Of a stretch of 64,000 bases of DNA, positions 1-7,401 are shown in pieces. The notes beneath the pieces were generated by a model. That model was not told where the DNA came from and ran no database searches. It saw only the letters and a program-made list of their open reading frames with translations. The stretch is from Streptomyces sp. NBRC 109706. GTDB lineage: Bacteria; Actinomycetota; Actinomycetes; Streptomycetales; Streptomycetaceae. Location: contig NZ_BBOM01000004.1 of NCBI RefSeq assembly GCF_000974485.1, forward strand, positions 992,001 through 1,056,000. Direction: 5' to 3'. The first letter of the stretch is position 1. Every line of letters starts with the position of its first letter. A program made the position numbers and the translations under genes.

Positions 1-311
1 TCGGTGCCCATGCGCGTCACGGGTGCCTGGATGCCCCAGGTCGTCACCCCGGCACACGCGGCGGTCCGCGACTCGGTACGCATGTCGTATTCGAAGGGCA
101 CATAGCAGCCGGGATGGGCCTCCGAGTCGACGATGCCCGGCAGGATGTAGTTTCCGCGCGCGTCGATGCGTTCCTTCGCGGGGGGCAGCAAAGCCTCGGG
201 CGCGAGGGCGACCACTTTTCCGTCTTTGACGCCTACCGCCACGTCGTGGCGTCCGCCGCCGAGTACGACAGTCCCGTTTCCTACGACGAGATCAAGGATC
301 TCACCAGCCAC
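1..311 (-). CDS. Amidohydrolase (dihydropyrimidinase/allantoinase-like), N-terminal part
   Basis: Reading leftwards from GTG at 311 gives the first ~103 residues of a cyclic-amidohydrolase-type protein; the rest lies beyond the left edge. It opens AGEILDLVVGNGTVV, the usual first beta-strands, and continues into LPGIVDSEAHPGCYVPFEYD, where family members carry the first metal ligands. The usual HxH is not intact: only one His remains, in SEAHPG, so metal binding may differ from the classical enzyme. The start is well supported by GGAGGA six bases upstream. It is divergent from the queD operon, and whether it belongs to that pathway cannot be told. Substrate unknown. Confidence 0.75.
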   Translation of the reverse strand, partial: MAGEILDLVVGNGTVVLGGGRHDVAVGVKDGKVVALAPEALLPPAKERIDARGNYILPGIVDSEAHPGCYVPFEYDMRTESRTAACAGVTTWGIQAPVTRMGT

Positions 312-909
312 GATATGTCCTCCGGTGGGTGGGTGATACACAGCGAGCGCATGGAATGTGATGAAACCCGCGCATCGACAGGACGATGCGCCGATGGCAG
401 GCAAAGCGCAATAGGGCAGGCAAGTGGCCTGAGGTAACGAAGGGTTGTTGCCCGGCCGGGCCCGCACGGCGAGGTTTTCCCACCCGGCCCGACGGGTTCT
501 CCCGGTGAGAGTACGGCGGTTTCCCGTCACGCACCGCGTGTGTGCCGCGCGAGCCAACCCGCCCCCGGAAGGCGGGTGTTCGACTGCGGATTATCGGCAG
601 TTGCACAGGGGCGCCGCCCTGGTCGCGGGCCGCCCGCGCGATCGGGGAAGGACCGAGGCCGACAATTGACGTGCCATCGCAATGACTTGTCCGATTCGGG
701 CCCGGACGGTTTACCGTGCGATCGAACACCCCGTGCACAGCGTCGAATTGCCATGCCGGGTCGGCGATATCGATGACCAGTCACTTGTGACATCGCATGA
801 GGCCGCGCCACGATGACGGAACGAGCGAGCATGCCAGCGTCATGTGACTGCCGACGGATCCTTCGCGGCGTCGTTGACGGCAGCCTACTGCGTACTGGAG
901 GAAAGCTTG
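312..909. other. Divergent intergenic region without a convincing gene
   Basis: About 600 bases separate the left-facing amidohydrolase from queD. Open frames here have poor codon bias and no good ribosome sites. Visible elements are a 12-base all-GC palindrome GCCCGGCCGGGC at 450-461, a small hairpin ACCCG/CGGGT at 482-497 and a short palindrome ACGGT-TT-ACCGT at 706-717. TTGACG at 666-671 resembles a -35 box, but I see no clear -10 box at the right distance. The region should carry promoters for both flanking genes; none can be fixed by eye. Confidence 0.5.
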
Positions 910-1443
910 ATGGCTGGAAAAACCGGTGAACTCGCAGGCGACGCGACACGGCGCGAGGAAGAAGAGGCCGGCCGCGGTGAGGAGCGGCAGCCGGCGGCGA
1001 CCACCGCTATCACCGTTCGGCACAATTTCGAATCCGCGCACCGACTGCCGCAGCTGGGCGGAAAATGCCAGAATCTCCACGGTCACTCCTGGTGGGTGGA
1101 GGCAACCGTCGCGGGCGAGGCCGGAGCCGACGGGATAGTCGTGGAGTTCCACGACCTGAAGAGTTATCTACGGGAGTGGATCGACCGCAATCTCGACCAC
1201 GGGGCCCTGCTGGGCAGCGAGGACGAGCTCGTGCTGGCGCTGAAGGCGGTGGACTCCAAGGTGTTCGTGTTCGGCGAAGCCGATCCCTCGGCGGGTCTCA
1301 GCTGGCCGACGGTGGAGAACGTCGCCCAGCTTCTGACCCGGGTCACGGCCGGCTACATCCGATCGCGGGGGCTGCGCGGCGTGCGGGTGTCCCGGGTCGT
1401 GGTGCGGGAGACCCATGTCAACGCCGCAGAGGTCTCCGGGTGA
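910..1443 (+). CDS. queD: 6-carboxy-5,6,7,8-tetrahydropterin synthase-like protein (QueD)
   Basis: This enzyme converts dihydroneopterin triphosphate into 6-carboxytetrahydropterin, the second step from GTP to 7-deazaguanines. The 177-residue protein shows the family's zinc and catalytic residues: HNFESAHRL near residue 40, CQNLHGHSW (the CxxxHGH form typical of QueD rather than PTPS), LDHGALL, PTVEN and a final VVVRET. It carries a ~30-residue acidic N-terminal extension. ATG 910 was chosen because GGAGGA lies seven bases upstream; a GTG at 844 has no such site. It overlaps queE by four bases (GTGA), so translation is probably coupled. It heads the cluster. Confidence 0.93.
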   Translation: MAGKTGELAGDATRREEEEAGRGEERQPAATTAITVRHNFESAHRLPQLGGKCQNLHGHSWWVEATVAGEAGADGIVVEFHDLKSYLREWIDRNLDHGALLGSEDELVLALKAVDSKVFVFGEADPSAGLSWPTVENVAQLLTRVTAGYIRSRGLRGVRVSRVVVRETHVNAAEVSG

Positions 1444-2189
1444 GGACGGACGAGGCCGCCCCGGACCTGGTCGAGTCCGGTGACGGCATGCCGTCACTGC
1501 CGGTGTCCGAGGTGTTCGGGCCGACCATCCAGGGCGAGGGCCCCCATGCCGGCCGGGGCGCCTGGTTCGTCCGGCTCGGCGGCTGCAACCTCTCGTGCTC
1601 CTGGTGCGACTCGCCGTACACCTGGGACGCGCAACGCTTCGACCTGCGGCGCGAGATCCCGATGACACCGGTGGACGAGGTGGTTGCCCGGATTCCCCCG
1701 TCGTCGCTCGTCGTCGTCACCGGTGGGGAGCCGCTGCTGCACCAGAACCGACCCGCCTGGCGCGCGCTGTGCACCGGGTTGAGAGCGCGCGGCTGCACGC
1801 TCCATGTCGAGACCAACGGAACGATCGTGCCGAACGCGACCACCCGTGGTTTCGTCCAGACATTCGTGGTGTCACCGAAACTTGCGAACGCGGGAGTCCA
1901 TCGCGGCAATATCGACCCGGCACTGCGCACCGAATGGGCCGAGGTCGCGGAATCCGGCCATGCGCATCTGAAGGTGGTGTGCGCCTCGGCCGAGGATGTC
2001 GCGAGCGCCGTCGAGATCGCTCGCACCACCGGTTGGCCCCTCGGCCAGGTCTGGGTGATGCCGGAGGGGACGACCGCACAAGAGCTGAACGGCCGCTGGC
2101 GCGCGATCGCGGAGGCGGCCGCGCATGCCGGCGTCAACGCTACCCATCGGCTGCATATTCTCGCCTGGCAAGATGACAGAGGTCATTGA
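1440..2189 (+). CDS. queE: 7-carboxy-7-deazaguanine synthase, radical SAM (QueE)
   Basis: This radical-SAM enzyme contracts 6-carboxytetrahydropterin to 7-carboxy-7-deazaguanine (CDG). The 249-residue protein has the iron-sulfur motif CNLSCSWC (CxxxCxxC) followed by DSPYTWD, then TGGEPLLHQ, HVETNG and VSPKLAN, all diagnostic of QueE. GTG 1440 overlaps the queD stop; an in-frame ATG at 1488 is possible but would remove residues ahead of the conserved VSEVFGPTIQGEG start. folE begins directly after its stop codon. With queD and folE it supplies CDG. No QueC follows, so CDG rather than preQ0 may be the building block. Confidence 0.93.
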   Translation: MRTDEAAPDLVESGDGMPSLPVSEVFGPTIQGEGPHAGRGAWFVRLGGCNLSCSWCDSPYTWDAQRFDLRREIPMTPVDEVVARIPPSSLVVVTGGEPLLHQNRPAWRALCTGLRARGCTLHVETNGTIVPNATTRGFVQTFVVSPKLANAGVHRGNIDPALRTEWAEVAESGHAHLKVVCASAEDVASAVEIARTTGWPLGQVWVMPEGTTAQELNGRWRAIAEAAAHAGVNATHRLHILAWQDDRGH

Positions 2190-2762
2190 ATGATTGACAT
2201 CGAAAAGGTCGCGTCGAGTGTTTCCGACCTTCTGCTCGCGTTTGGTGTGGAGCGCGACTCGCATACACACGACACGCCCCGACGCGTCGCCGAAGCATGG
2301 GCCGAGTGCCTTGCCGGATACGAGAGCGATCCGAGTGTCCACCTGGACGCGACGTTCTCCGGGCCGTCGGATCCCGGCCTTGTCGTGCTCAGCGGTATCC
2401 GCCTGACCTCCACCTGCGCGCACCATCTGCTGCCGATCACCGGTACCGCGACCGTCGCGTACCGGCCGCGACCGGGAGCGCCCATTGTCGGCCTGTCCAA
2501 GCTCGCCCGCGTGCTCCACGGGTATGCGCGGCGACTGCAGGTCCAGGAGCACATCGGCTACCAGGTGGTGGACGCGATACGCCAGAAACTCGACCCGGTC
2601 GGCGCCGCGTGCGTCATCACGGCGGAGCACGGCTGCATCGGCACCCGGGGCGTCCTGGAACACGGTGTGCTGACGACGACTCAGGCGGCTGTCGGCGAAT
2701 GGGTGCCGGGGCACGCGGATCTCCAGGCGATTCTCGCGGAACACACCGCCCGGAGCGTCTGA
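2190..2762 (+). CDS. folE: GTP cyclohydrolase I (FolE), cluster copy
   Basis: FolE opens GTP to dihydroneopterin triphosphate, the first step of the deazaguanine route. The 190-residue protein keeps the zinc site: STCAHHLLP near residue 74 (Cys and His pair) and HGCIGTRGV near 150 (second Cys), plus IVGLSKLARVL and the LQVQE helix. Its ATG follows the queE stop with no gap. A cluster-borne copy beside queD/queE is the usual sign of dedicated 7-deazapurine supply, separate from the housekeeping folate enzyme expected elsewhere in the genome. Confidence 0.92.
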   Translation: MIDIEKVASSVSDLLLAFGVERDSHTHDTPRRVAEAWAECLAGYESDPSVHLDATFSGPSDPGLVVLSGIRLTSTCAHHLLPITGTATVAYRPRPGAPIVGLSKLARVLHGYARRLQVQEHIGYQVVDAIRQKLDPVGAACVITAEHGCIGTRGVLEHGVLTTTQAAVGEWVPGHADLQAILAEHTARSV

Positions 2763-2790
2763 ACTTCGAGCCGGCGCGACTCCGGCGGCC

Positions 2791-2916
2791 ATGAATCCGA
2801 GAGCTTCCTATTCCTGGCCCGATTATCCGGGCTGTGCAAATGAAGAGAATCATCAGTTGCACGGATGGGATCGGTTCTACGATCGGAGTAAGTCATCTTC
2901 GAATGGAGAACATTGA
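2791..2916 (+). CDS. Candidate minigene, 41 residues, aromatic- and Asp/Asn-rich
   Basis: An ATG 28 bases after folE opens a 41-codon frame whose TGA (2914-2916) overlaps the ATG of the next minigene as TGATG. The product begins MNPRASYSWPDYPG and is rich in Trp, Tyr, Asp, Asn and Ser, with one Cys. Codons are unlike Streptomyces genes (many A/T third positions) and the ribosome site is only a weak GGCGG, so it may simply be intergenic DNA. I list it because of the overlap chain leading into an ATP-grasp ligase gene. It could be a peptide substrate, a leader or nothing. Confidence 0.3.
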   Translation: MNPRASYSWPDYPGCANEENHQLHGWDRFYDRSKSSSNGEH

Positions 2917-2960
2917 TGACCACTGTCACCGACGTCCCCGATCTCCGGTGGGCGCCGTGA
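2916..2960 (+). CDS. Candidate minigene, 14 residues (MTTVTDVPDLRWAP)
   Basis: ATG 2916 has GGAG seven bases upstream (2905-2908), a better site than many genes here. The 14-codon frame ends in TGA at 2958-2960, overlapping the GTG start of the ATP-grasp gene as GTGA. It may be a coupling cistron that delivers ribosomes to the ligase gene. It may also encode a short peptide substrate for one of the two ATP-grasp ligases, as in pheganomycin biosynthesis where a Pgm1-type ligase acts on a ribosomal peptide. The second reading is inference. Confidence 0.4.
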   Translation: MTTVTDVPDLRWAP

Positions 2961-3889
2961 AACTCGGAATTCTCGCTTGGGAGAAAGCAGAGCCGGAAGC
3001 CGTCGGAATGGCGGATATTGCCGGGGAACGGGGACACAGTGTGGAGGTGTTCGAGCTCGACGACGTGTCCTGTACTCCCGGCCCCGCAGGTGCGATGGCG
3101 ACCGTCCGGGGGATCCCGTTGTCGGAGTTCGACGTCGTTCTCTGCCGGTGCGACCTCAGCACACCGCCCTGGACGGAGAAGATCCAGCAGCTTCTGCTGC
3201 TCAACGGCGAGCCGGGCGTGACCGTTCTCGATCCGCTGGACGTGCACATCAGGGCGGCGAGCAAGCGAGCCATGCTCCAGCAGCTCACGCTGGACGGCAT
3301 CCCCGTCCCGCCGACCAGGGAGTGCCACAGCGCCGCCGACGTGCGCCTCGCCTTCGACGCATGGGGCCAGGTGGTGGTCAAGCCGGCTCTGGGCTACCGG
3401 GGGCTCGACGTCGAGCGCCTTCTCGACGGCCCGACCCCCTCGGCGCTGGAACTCGTCGACACCCTCGTCGAACGGCACGGCACGCTCCTGGCCCAGCCCT
3501 ACCTGGCACACACGGGCGACTACCGGGTGCTCGTCATCGGGTCGAAGGTCTCCAGCTGCACGCGGTTCGACACCGCGGGCGAGGCATGGAAGCCGTTCTC
3601 GGGCGACCTCGCCGACGACCCGGTGAGCTCCGCCTTCGTCGACCCGCCGGACGAGCTCGCGTCCCTGGCGCTGCGGGCGGTGAAGGCGACGGGCCTGACG
3701 ACCGCCGGCGTCGACATCATCATGAGCGAGGCCGGGCTGACGGTGATCGAGGTCAACCCGGTGCCCGGCTGGGCCGCGTGGACCCCGGAGATGGCACGGG
3801 TCCCCAACCTCCAGCTCGTGGAGTTCGCCGAATCCCGGGCCGGCGCCGAGAGCGGCGTCGGCGCGGCGTCGACACGGGGGTGGCGATGA
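2957..3889 (+). CDS. RimK-like ATP-grasp carboxylate-amine ligase
   Basis: ATP-grasp ligases of this kind activate a carboxylate as an acyl phosphate and couple it to an amine. From GTG 2957 the protein has 310 residues: an N-terminal Rossmann-like domain (VKLGILAWEK), a central grasp with VVKPALGYRGLDVE, GDYRVLVIGSKV, and the C-terminal magnesium motif VIEVNPVPGW. This resembles RimK/MptN-type glutamate ligases. The start is chosen because the family fold begins at once and the GTG overlaps the minigene stop; longer in-frame ATG starts at 2834 and 2903 exist. It overlaps the ketosynthase by four bases. CDG, with its free carboxylate, is a plausible substrate, but this is inference. Confidence 0.82.
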   Translation: MKLGILAWEKAEPEAVGMADIAGERGHSVEVFELDDVSCTPGPAGAMATVRGIPLSEFDVVLCRCDLSTPPWTEKIQQLLLLNGEPGVTVLDPLDVHIRAASKRAMLQQLTLDGIPVPPTRECHSAADVRLAFDAWGQVVVKPALGYRGLDVERLLDGPTPSALELVDTLVERHGTLLAQPYLAHTGDYRVLVIGSKVSSCTRFDTAGEAWKPFSGDLADDPVSSAFVDPPDELASLALRAVKATGLTTAGVDIIMSEAGLTVIEVNPVPGWAAWTPEMARVPNLQLVEFAESRAGAESGVGAASTRGWR

Positions 3890-4944
3890 GCGACAACGGG
3901 TTGAAGAGCCGGTCGCGGGGGCGCGGCGGCCACGCCGTGGCGGAGCCGCCGGTCGGGATCATCGGCACCGGCTCCTGTGTGCCGAGCACCGTCGTGACCT
4001 GCGACGAGATGGATCGGGCGCTCAACGCCAGGCCCGGCTGGACCCAGCGTGCGACCGGGATCAGCGAACGCCGCAGCGCCCCCGCCGAGACATCACTCAC
4101 CGACCTGGCGGTCGAGGCGGGCCGGGAGGCCCTTCGTGCCGCCGGCGTCAGCCCCGACGAGGTCCGCACCGTCATCGTGGCCACGGTCAGCGCCGACCCG
4201 CCGGTACCGGCGGTCGCCGCCCGGGTCCAGGACCGGCTCGGCGCGACGCACGCCTTCGCGTTCGACCTCAACGCGGCGTGCGCGGGGTTCATCTTCGCGC
4301 TGGAGGTCGCACAGCCACTGGTCGGGGTGGATGCCGAGCGGCCGTTCGTCCTTGTCATCGGCGCCGACGTCTGGTCGCGGATGACGGACCCGCTCGACCG
4401 TCAGACCTGGCCGCTCTTCGGGGACGGAGCGGGCGCGGTGGTGCTCGGCCCGGTCGAGGAGGGCGGGTTCATGGCGGCGGAGCTCGCCACGAACGGCGCG
4501 CTGGGCGACTACGCCGTGGGTGGCTTCTCACCTCCGCTGCCGGGCCGCGCGCCCGGGAGCACCGACCATCTCTACCGGATGCGTGGCGCGGAGATATCCG
4601 AGCTGCTGTTCGAGACGCTGCCGAAGTTGGTGACCACGGTGACCCAGCGGGCGGGTGTCACGGTGGCGGACGTCGACTATCTGATCTGTCACCAGGCGAA
4701 TCCCAAGCTCGTGGCGCGGTGCGCCGAGGAAGCGGGCTTCTCCGCTGACCGGAACGTGAGCACCGGCCAGGTGTACGGCAACACGGTCGGCGCGTCCGTG
4801 CCCCTCGGGATCGACATGGCGGTGCGGGACGGCCGGCTGCGACAGGGGTCACTGGTGCTGCTCGCGGCCTTCGGCGCCGGGATGTCGTGGGGAGGCACCC
4901 TGATCAGCTGGTCGAACCCGGGTGCCAGGTTGGAGGAGCGGTGA
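3886..4944 (+). CDS. Beta-ketoacyl-ACP synthase III-like protein (FabH family)
   Basis: KAS III enzymes condense an acyl-CoA with malonyl-ACP, and cluster members may instead transfer acyl groups to O or N. The 352-residue protein keeps the full triad: Cys in NAACAGFIFAL, His in ICHQANPK and Asn in YGNTVGAS, with the GDGAGAVVL loop. An N-terminal ~25-residue Arg/Gly-rich extension precedes the fold. ATG 3886 overlaps the ligase stop (ATGA) and lies behind a G-rich ribosome site. No ACP or malonyltransferase gene is visible nearby, so it borrows primary-metabolism ACP, uses CoA esters or acts as an acyltransferase. Confidence 0.88.
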   Translation: MSDNGLKSRSRGRGGHAVAEPPVGIIGTGSCVPSTVVTCDEMDRALNARPGWTQRATGISERRSAPAETSLTDLAVEAGREALRAAGVSPDEVRTVIVATVSADPPVPAVAARVQDRLGATHAFAFDLNAACAGFIFALEVAQPLVGVDAERPFVLVIGADVWSRMTDPLDRQTWPLFGDGAGAVVLGPVEEGGFMAAELATNGALGDYAVGGFSPPLPGRAPGSTDHLYRMRGAEISELLFETLPKLVTTVTQRAGVTVADVDYLICHQANPKLVARCAEEAGFSADRNVSTGQVYGNTVGASVPLGIDMAVRDGRLRQGSLVLLAAFGAGMSWGGTLISWSNPGARLEER

Positions 4945-6134
4945 ACATCACCTGGAACAAGCGTCAGTTGGAACTCCGGGAGCGGTTCCGCGAGGTCGCC
5001 ACCGATCTGGTGGCGGTCGGGAGCGATGCCCGTGACCGGGACGCGTCCTTCGACCGGGAGCTCTGGAAGGAGCTGGCGGCCGCCGACTTCTGGCGGCTTC
5101 AGGTGCCGACCGGGGCCGGCGGTCTCGGCAAGGACGGCTGGGACTGGCTGGCGGCCATGGAGGGCCTGTCGCTCGGCGCGCGCGATCTCGGTTTCCTGAT
5201 GTCGGTCGCGTCGCACAGCGGCCTGATCCGGCTGCTTCTGACGGCGGGTACCCCGGAGCAGCAGCACAGGTGGCTGCCGGGGCTGACCTCGGGAGAGGTC
5301 GCGGCCACGGGATCGACCGAGGAGTCCGGCGGCTCCGACATCCGGGGGCTCTCGACGCGGGCTGTCCCCACGGCCGACGGCGGTTTCGTCCTGAACGGCG
5401 CGAAGGCGCACATCACGAACGCGCCGGTCGCGGATGTGGTCATGCTGGCAGCCCGTACCGACACCGAACCCGGGGCCTTCGAACTCAGCCTGTTCGTGAC
5501 CCGCACCGACGTCGACGGGGTCGGGAGCGGACCCGGTGAGGACCTGCTGGGTCTGCGGACGAGCCCCACCGGGCCCATCGCGTTCCGCGACGTGCGCGTC
5601 GATGCCGACGCGGTGATCGGCGGCGTCGGCGAGGGACTGACGCGCCTCTACAACACGTTGGCGTACGACAGGATCCTGTTCGGGATCATCGTCGGCAGCT
5701 CCCTGGAGGCACAGCTTGAGCCGCTGGTCCGGCAACTGGAGACCCGGCACGCGTTCGGCGCACCGCTGAGCGCGCAGCAGTACATGCAGGAGAAGGTCGT
5801 CTCGCTCACCATGGCCGTCGAGGGCTCCCGCGCGCTGGCCTACCGCTCGTTCGGGCAGTTGGAGGACCAACACGACGGATACAGCCTCAGCGCCTCGGTG
5901 ACGAAGCTGTTCGCCTCCACGGGGCTCGTCGGCTCGGGTCTCGACCTCGTCCAGGCGTTCGGCCACTCCGGCTACGAGTCCGGCAGCGCGGTGGAGCGCA
6001 ACCTGCGTGACTCGGTGGCCTTCAAGATCGCCGCCGGGACGGACGAGATGCAGAAGAAGAACATCTTCAACCACGTGCGGCGCGCGTACCGGTCCGGCGA
6101 GCTCGCTCCGGGTTCGAGGGGGTCGGGGACGTAA
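4941..6134 (+). CDS. Acyl-CoA dehydrogenase-like flavoprotein
   Basis: This 397-residue protein has the acyl-CoA dehydrogenase layout: an N-terminal helical domain, the FAD-binding TGSTEESGGSDIRG and NGAKAHITNA strands, and a C-terminal helical bundle ending FKIAAGTDEMQKKNIF. At the place of the common catalytic Glu (YEGT) it has IAAGT, as in isovaleryl-CoA dehydrogenase, whose base sits earlier; there this protein has AYDRILFG with Asp instead of Glu. It may desaturate a CoA- or ACP-bound intermediate or do different flavin chemistry. GTG 4941 overlaps the previous stop and follows GGAGGAG. It overlaps the aminotransferase by one base. Confidence 0.85.
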   Translation: MNITWNKRQLELRERFREVATDLVAVGSDARDRDASFDRELWKELAAADFWRLQVPTGAGGLGKDGWDWLAAMEGLSLGARDLGFLMSVASHSGLIRLLLTAGTPEQQHRWLPGLTSGEVAATGSTEESGGSDIRGLSTRAVPTADGGFVLNGAKAHITNAPVADVVMLAARTDTEPGAFELSLFVTRTDVDGVGSGPGEDLLGLRTSPTGPIAFRDVRVDADAVIGGVGEGLTRLYNTLAYDRILFGIIVGSSLEAQLEPLVRQLETRHAFGAPLSAQQYMQEKVVSLTMAVEGSRALAYRSFGQLEDQHDGYSLSASVTKLFASTGLVGSGLDLVQAFGHSGYESGSAVERNLRDSVAFKIAAGTDEMQKKNIFNHVRRAYRSGELAPGSRGSGT

Positions 6135-7399
6135 TGACGGGACCATCCGCGCTGCCCACGGTGGATCGGGCCGAGGGGGTCATGATCGTCGACACCGACG
6201 GCCGGGAGTACGTCGACGGTTGCTCGGGCACGATCTGCGTGAACATCGGCCACGGCGTGCCCGAGGTGCTCGCGGCGATCTCACGACAGTCCCAGCTCGT
6301 GACGTTCGCCCACCGCAGCCAGTTCCGCAACCGGCCGGTCGAGGACCTGTCCGCCCTGGTCCTGTCGATCGCGGGACCCGGGTACAAGGAGGTCGTCTAC
6401 ACCAACTCCGGCTCGGAGGCGGTCGAGACCGCGCTCCGGCTCGCCATGCACCACCACGCCGGGACCGGGCGGGACATCATCGTCTCGCAGCGGCCGAGCT
6501 ATCACGGCATGACCGCCGGCGCGCTCGCGGTGTCGGGACATCCGCCGCGCCGCCAGAACCTGGAGCCCCTGCTCGGCGGGGCGGCGAAGCTGGAGCTGGT
6601 GTCGTCCTCGCGGGACGCCGAGATCCTTCCCTCGCTGGAGGACTGGCTGTCCGTCCTCCAACGGGTGGATCCCGCACGCGTGGCCGCCGTCCTCCTCGAA
6701 CCGGTCGGCGGGGCGGCCAGCGGAGGGGCGGAGACGGACGACCGGACGTTCCGCGGGCTCCGCGAGTTCTGTGACAGCGCCGGCGCGCTGCTGATCGTGG
6801 ACGAGGTCATGACCGGGTTCGGCCGGACCGGCGAATGGTTCGGTGTCACGCGGTCCGGGGTCACGCCCGACCTGCTGGCCACCGGCAAGGGCCTCAGCGG
6901 CGGCTACCTTCCGATCGGCGCCTGCCTCGTCGGGGAACACGTCATGCCCGGTGGCTCGGCGGCGGAGGTGTCGATGGGGCACACGATGAGCGGCAACCCG
7001 CTGGCCGCCGCGGCGGCGCTCGCCGTCCTCACCTACACCCGCGACCACGGGCTCGTCTCCCGCGCGCGGGAGGTGGGCACCCGGCTGCGGCGGGAACTGG
7101 CACTGATCGCACGGTCGGTGCCCGCCCTCCGGCCACCGCGTGGACGAGGTCTGCACCTCGGCGTGGGGATCGAGCAGGACCCGGTCGGTTTCGCCACCAC
7201 GCCGTTGAACCGCCGGATCGTCGACGCCGCGCTGCGCAACGGACTTCTGGTGTACCCGTCCGGCGTCGACGCGCGTACGCAGTCGGTCATGGTGTGCCCG
7301 CCACTGACCATCCGTGACCGGGAGATCGAGATGCTGATCGCACGCTTCACCCGCGCGGTGTCCGAGTCGTTGGCAGCAGAGCGCGTCCAAGGAGGGTGA
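6134..7399 (+). CDS. Class III (omega-type) PLP-dependent aminotransferase
   Basis: This 421-residue fold-type I transaminase is likely to turn an aldehyde or ketone into an amine, or to act on the omega-amine of an amino acid. Motifs are YTNSGSEAVETALRLA (PLP phosphate), RPSYHGMTAGAL, LLIVDEVMTGFGRTG (Asp for the pyridine N) and ATGKGLSGGYLPIGA (Schiff-base Lys). Its ATG overlaps the flavoprotein stop (TAATG). In this cluster it could supply the amine that an ATP-grasp ligase joins to a carboxylate. The substrate cannot be read from sequence. Confidence 0.9.
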   Translation: MTGPSALPTVDRAEGVMIVDTDGREYVDGCSGTICVNIGHGVPEVLAAISRQSQLVTFAHRSQFRNRPVEDLSALVLSIAGPGYKEVVYTNSGSEAVETALRLAMHHHAGTGRDIIVSQRPSYHGMTAGALAVSGHPPRRQNLEPLLGGAAKLELVSSSRDAEILPSLEDWLSVLQRVDPARVAAVLLEPVGGAASGGAETDDRTFRGLREFCDSAGALLIVDEVMTGFGRTGEWFGVTRSGVTPDLLATGKGLSGGYLPIGACLVGEHVMPGGSAAEVSMGHTMSGNPLAAAAALAVLTYTRDHGLVSRAREVGTRLRRELALIARSVPALRPPRGRGLHLGVGIEQDPVGFATTPLNRRIVDAALRNGLLVYPSGVDARTQSVMVCPPLTIRDREIEMLIARFTRAVSESLAAERVQGG

Positions 7400-7401
7400 C
7401 G

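Noticed and set aside
450..461. All-GC 12-base palindrome as an operator or terminator
   Set aside because: In DNA of this composition such GC palindromes arise readily, and no stem extension or gene end supports a function.
666..695. TTGACG as a -35 box of the queD promoter
   Set aside because: No TANNNT hexamer lies at 16-19 bases downstream, so a promoter call is not supported.
312..909. Several open frames in the gap before queD that might be a regulator gene
   Set aside because: Codon bias, start sites and lack of any domain pattern argue against coding; high GC produces long open frames by chance.
2834..2956. In-frame upstream extension of the RimK-like ligase (ATG 2834 or 2903)
   Set aside because: The added residues have no resemblance to the ATP-grasp N-terminus, which begins at VKLGILAWEK, and the GTG at 2957 forms the GTGA overlap.
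3886..4944. Type II PKS or fatty-acid synthase operon
   Set aside because: Only a single KAS III is present; no KSα/KSβ, ACP, ketoreductase or malonyltransferase is encoded nearby.
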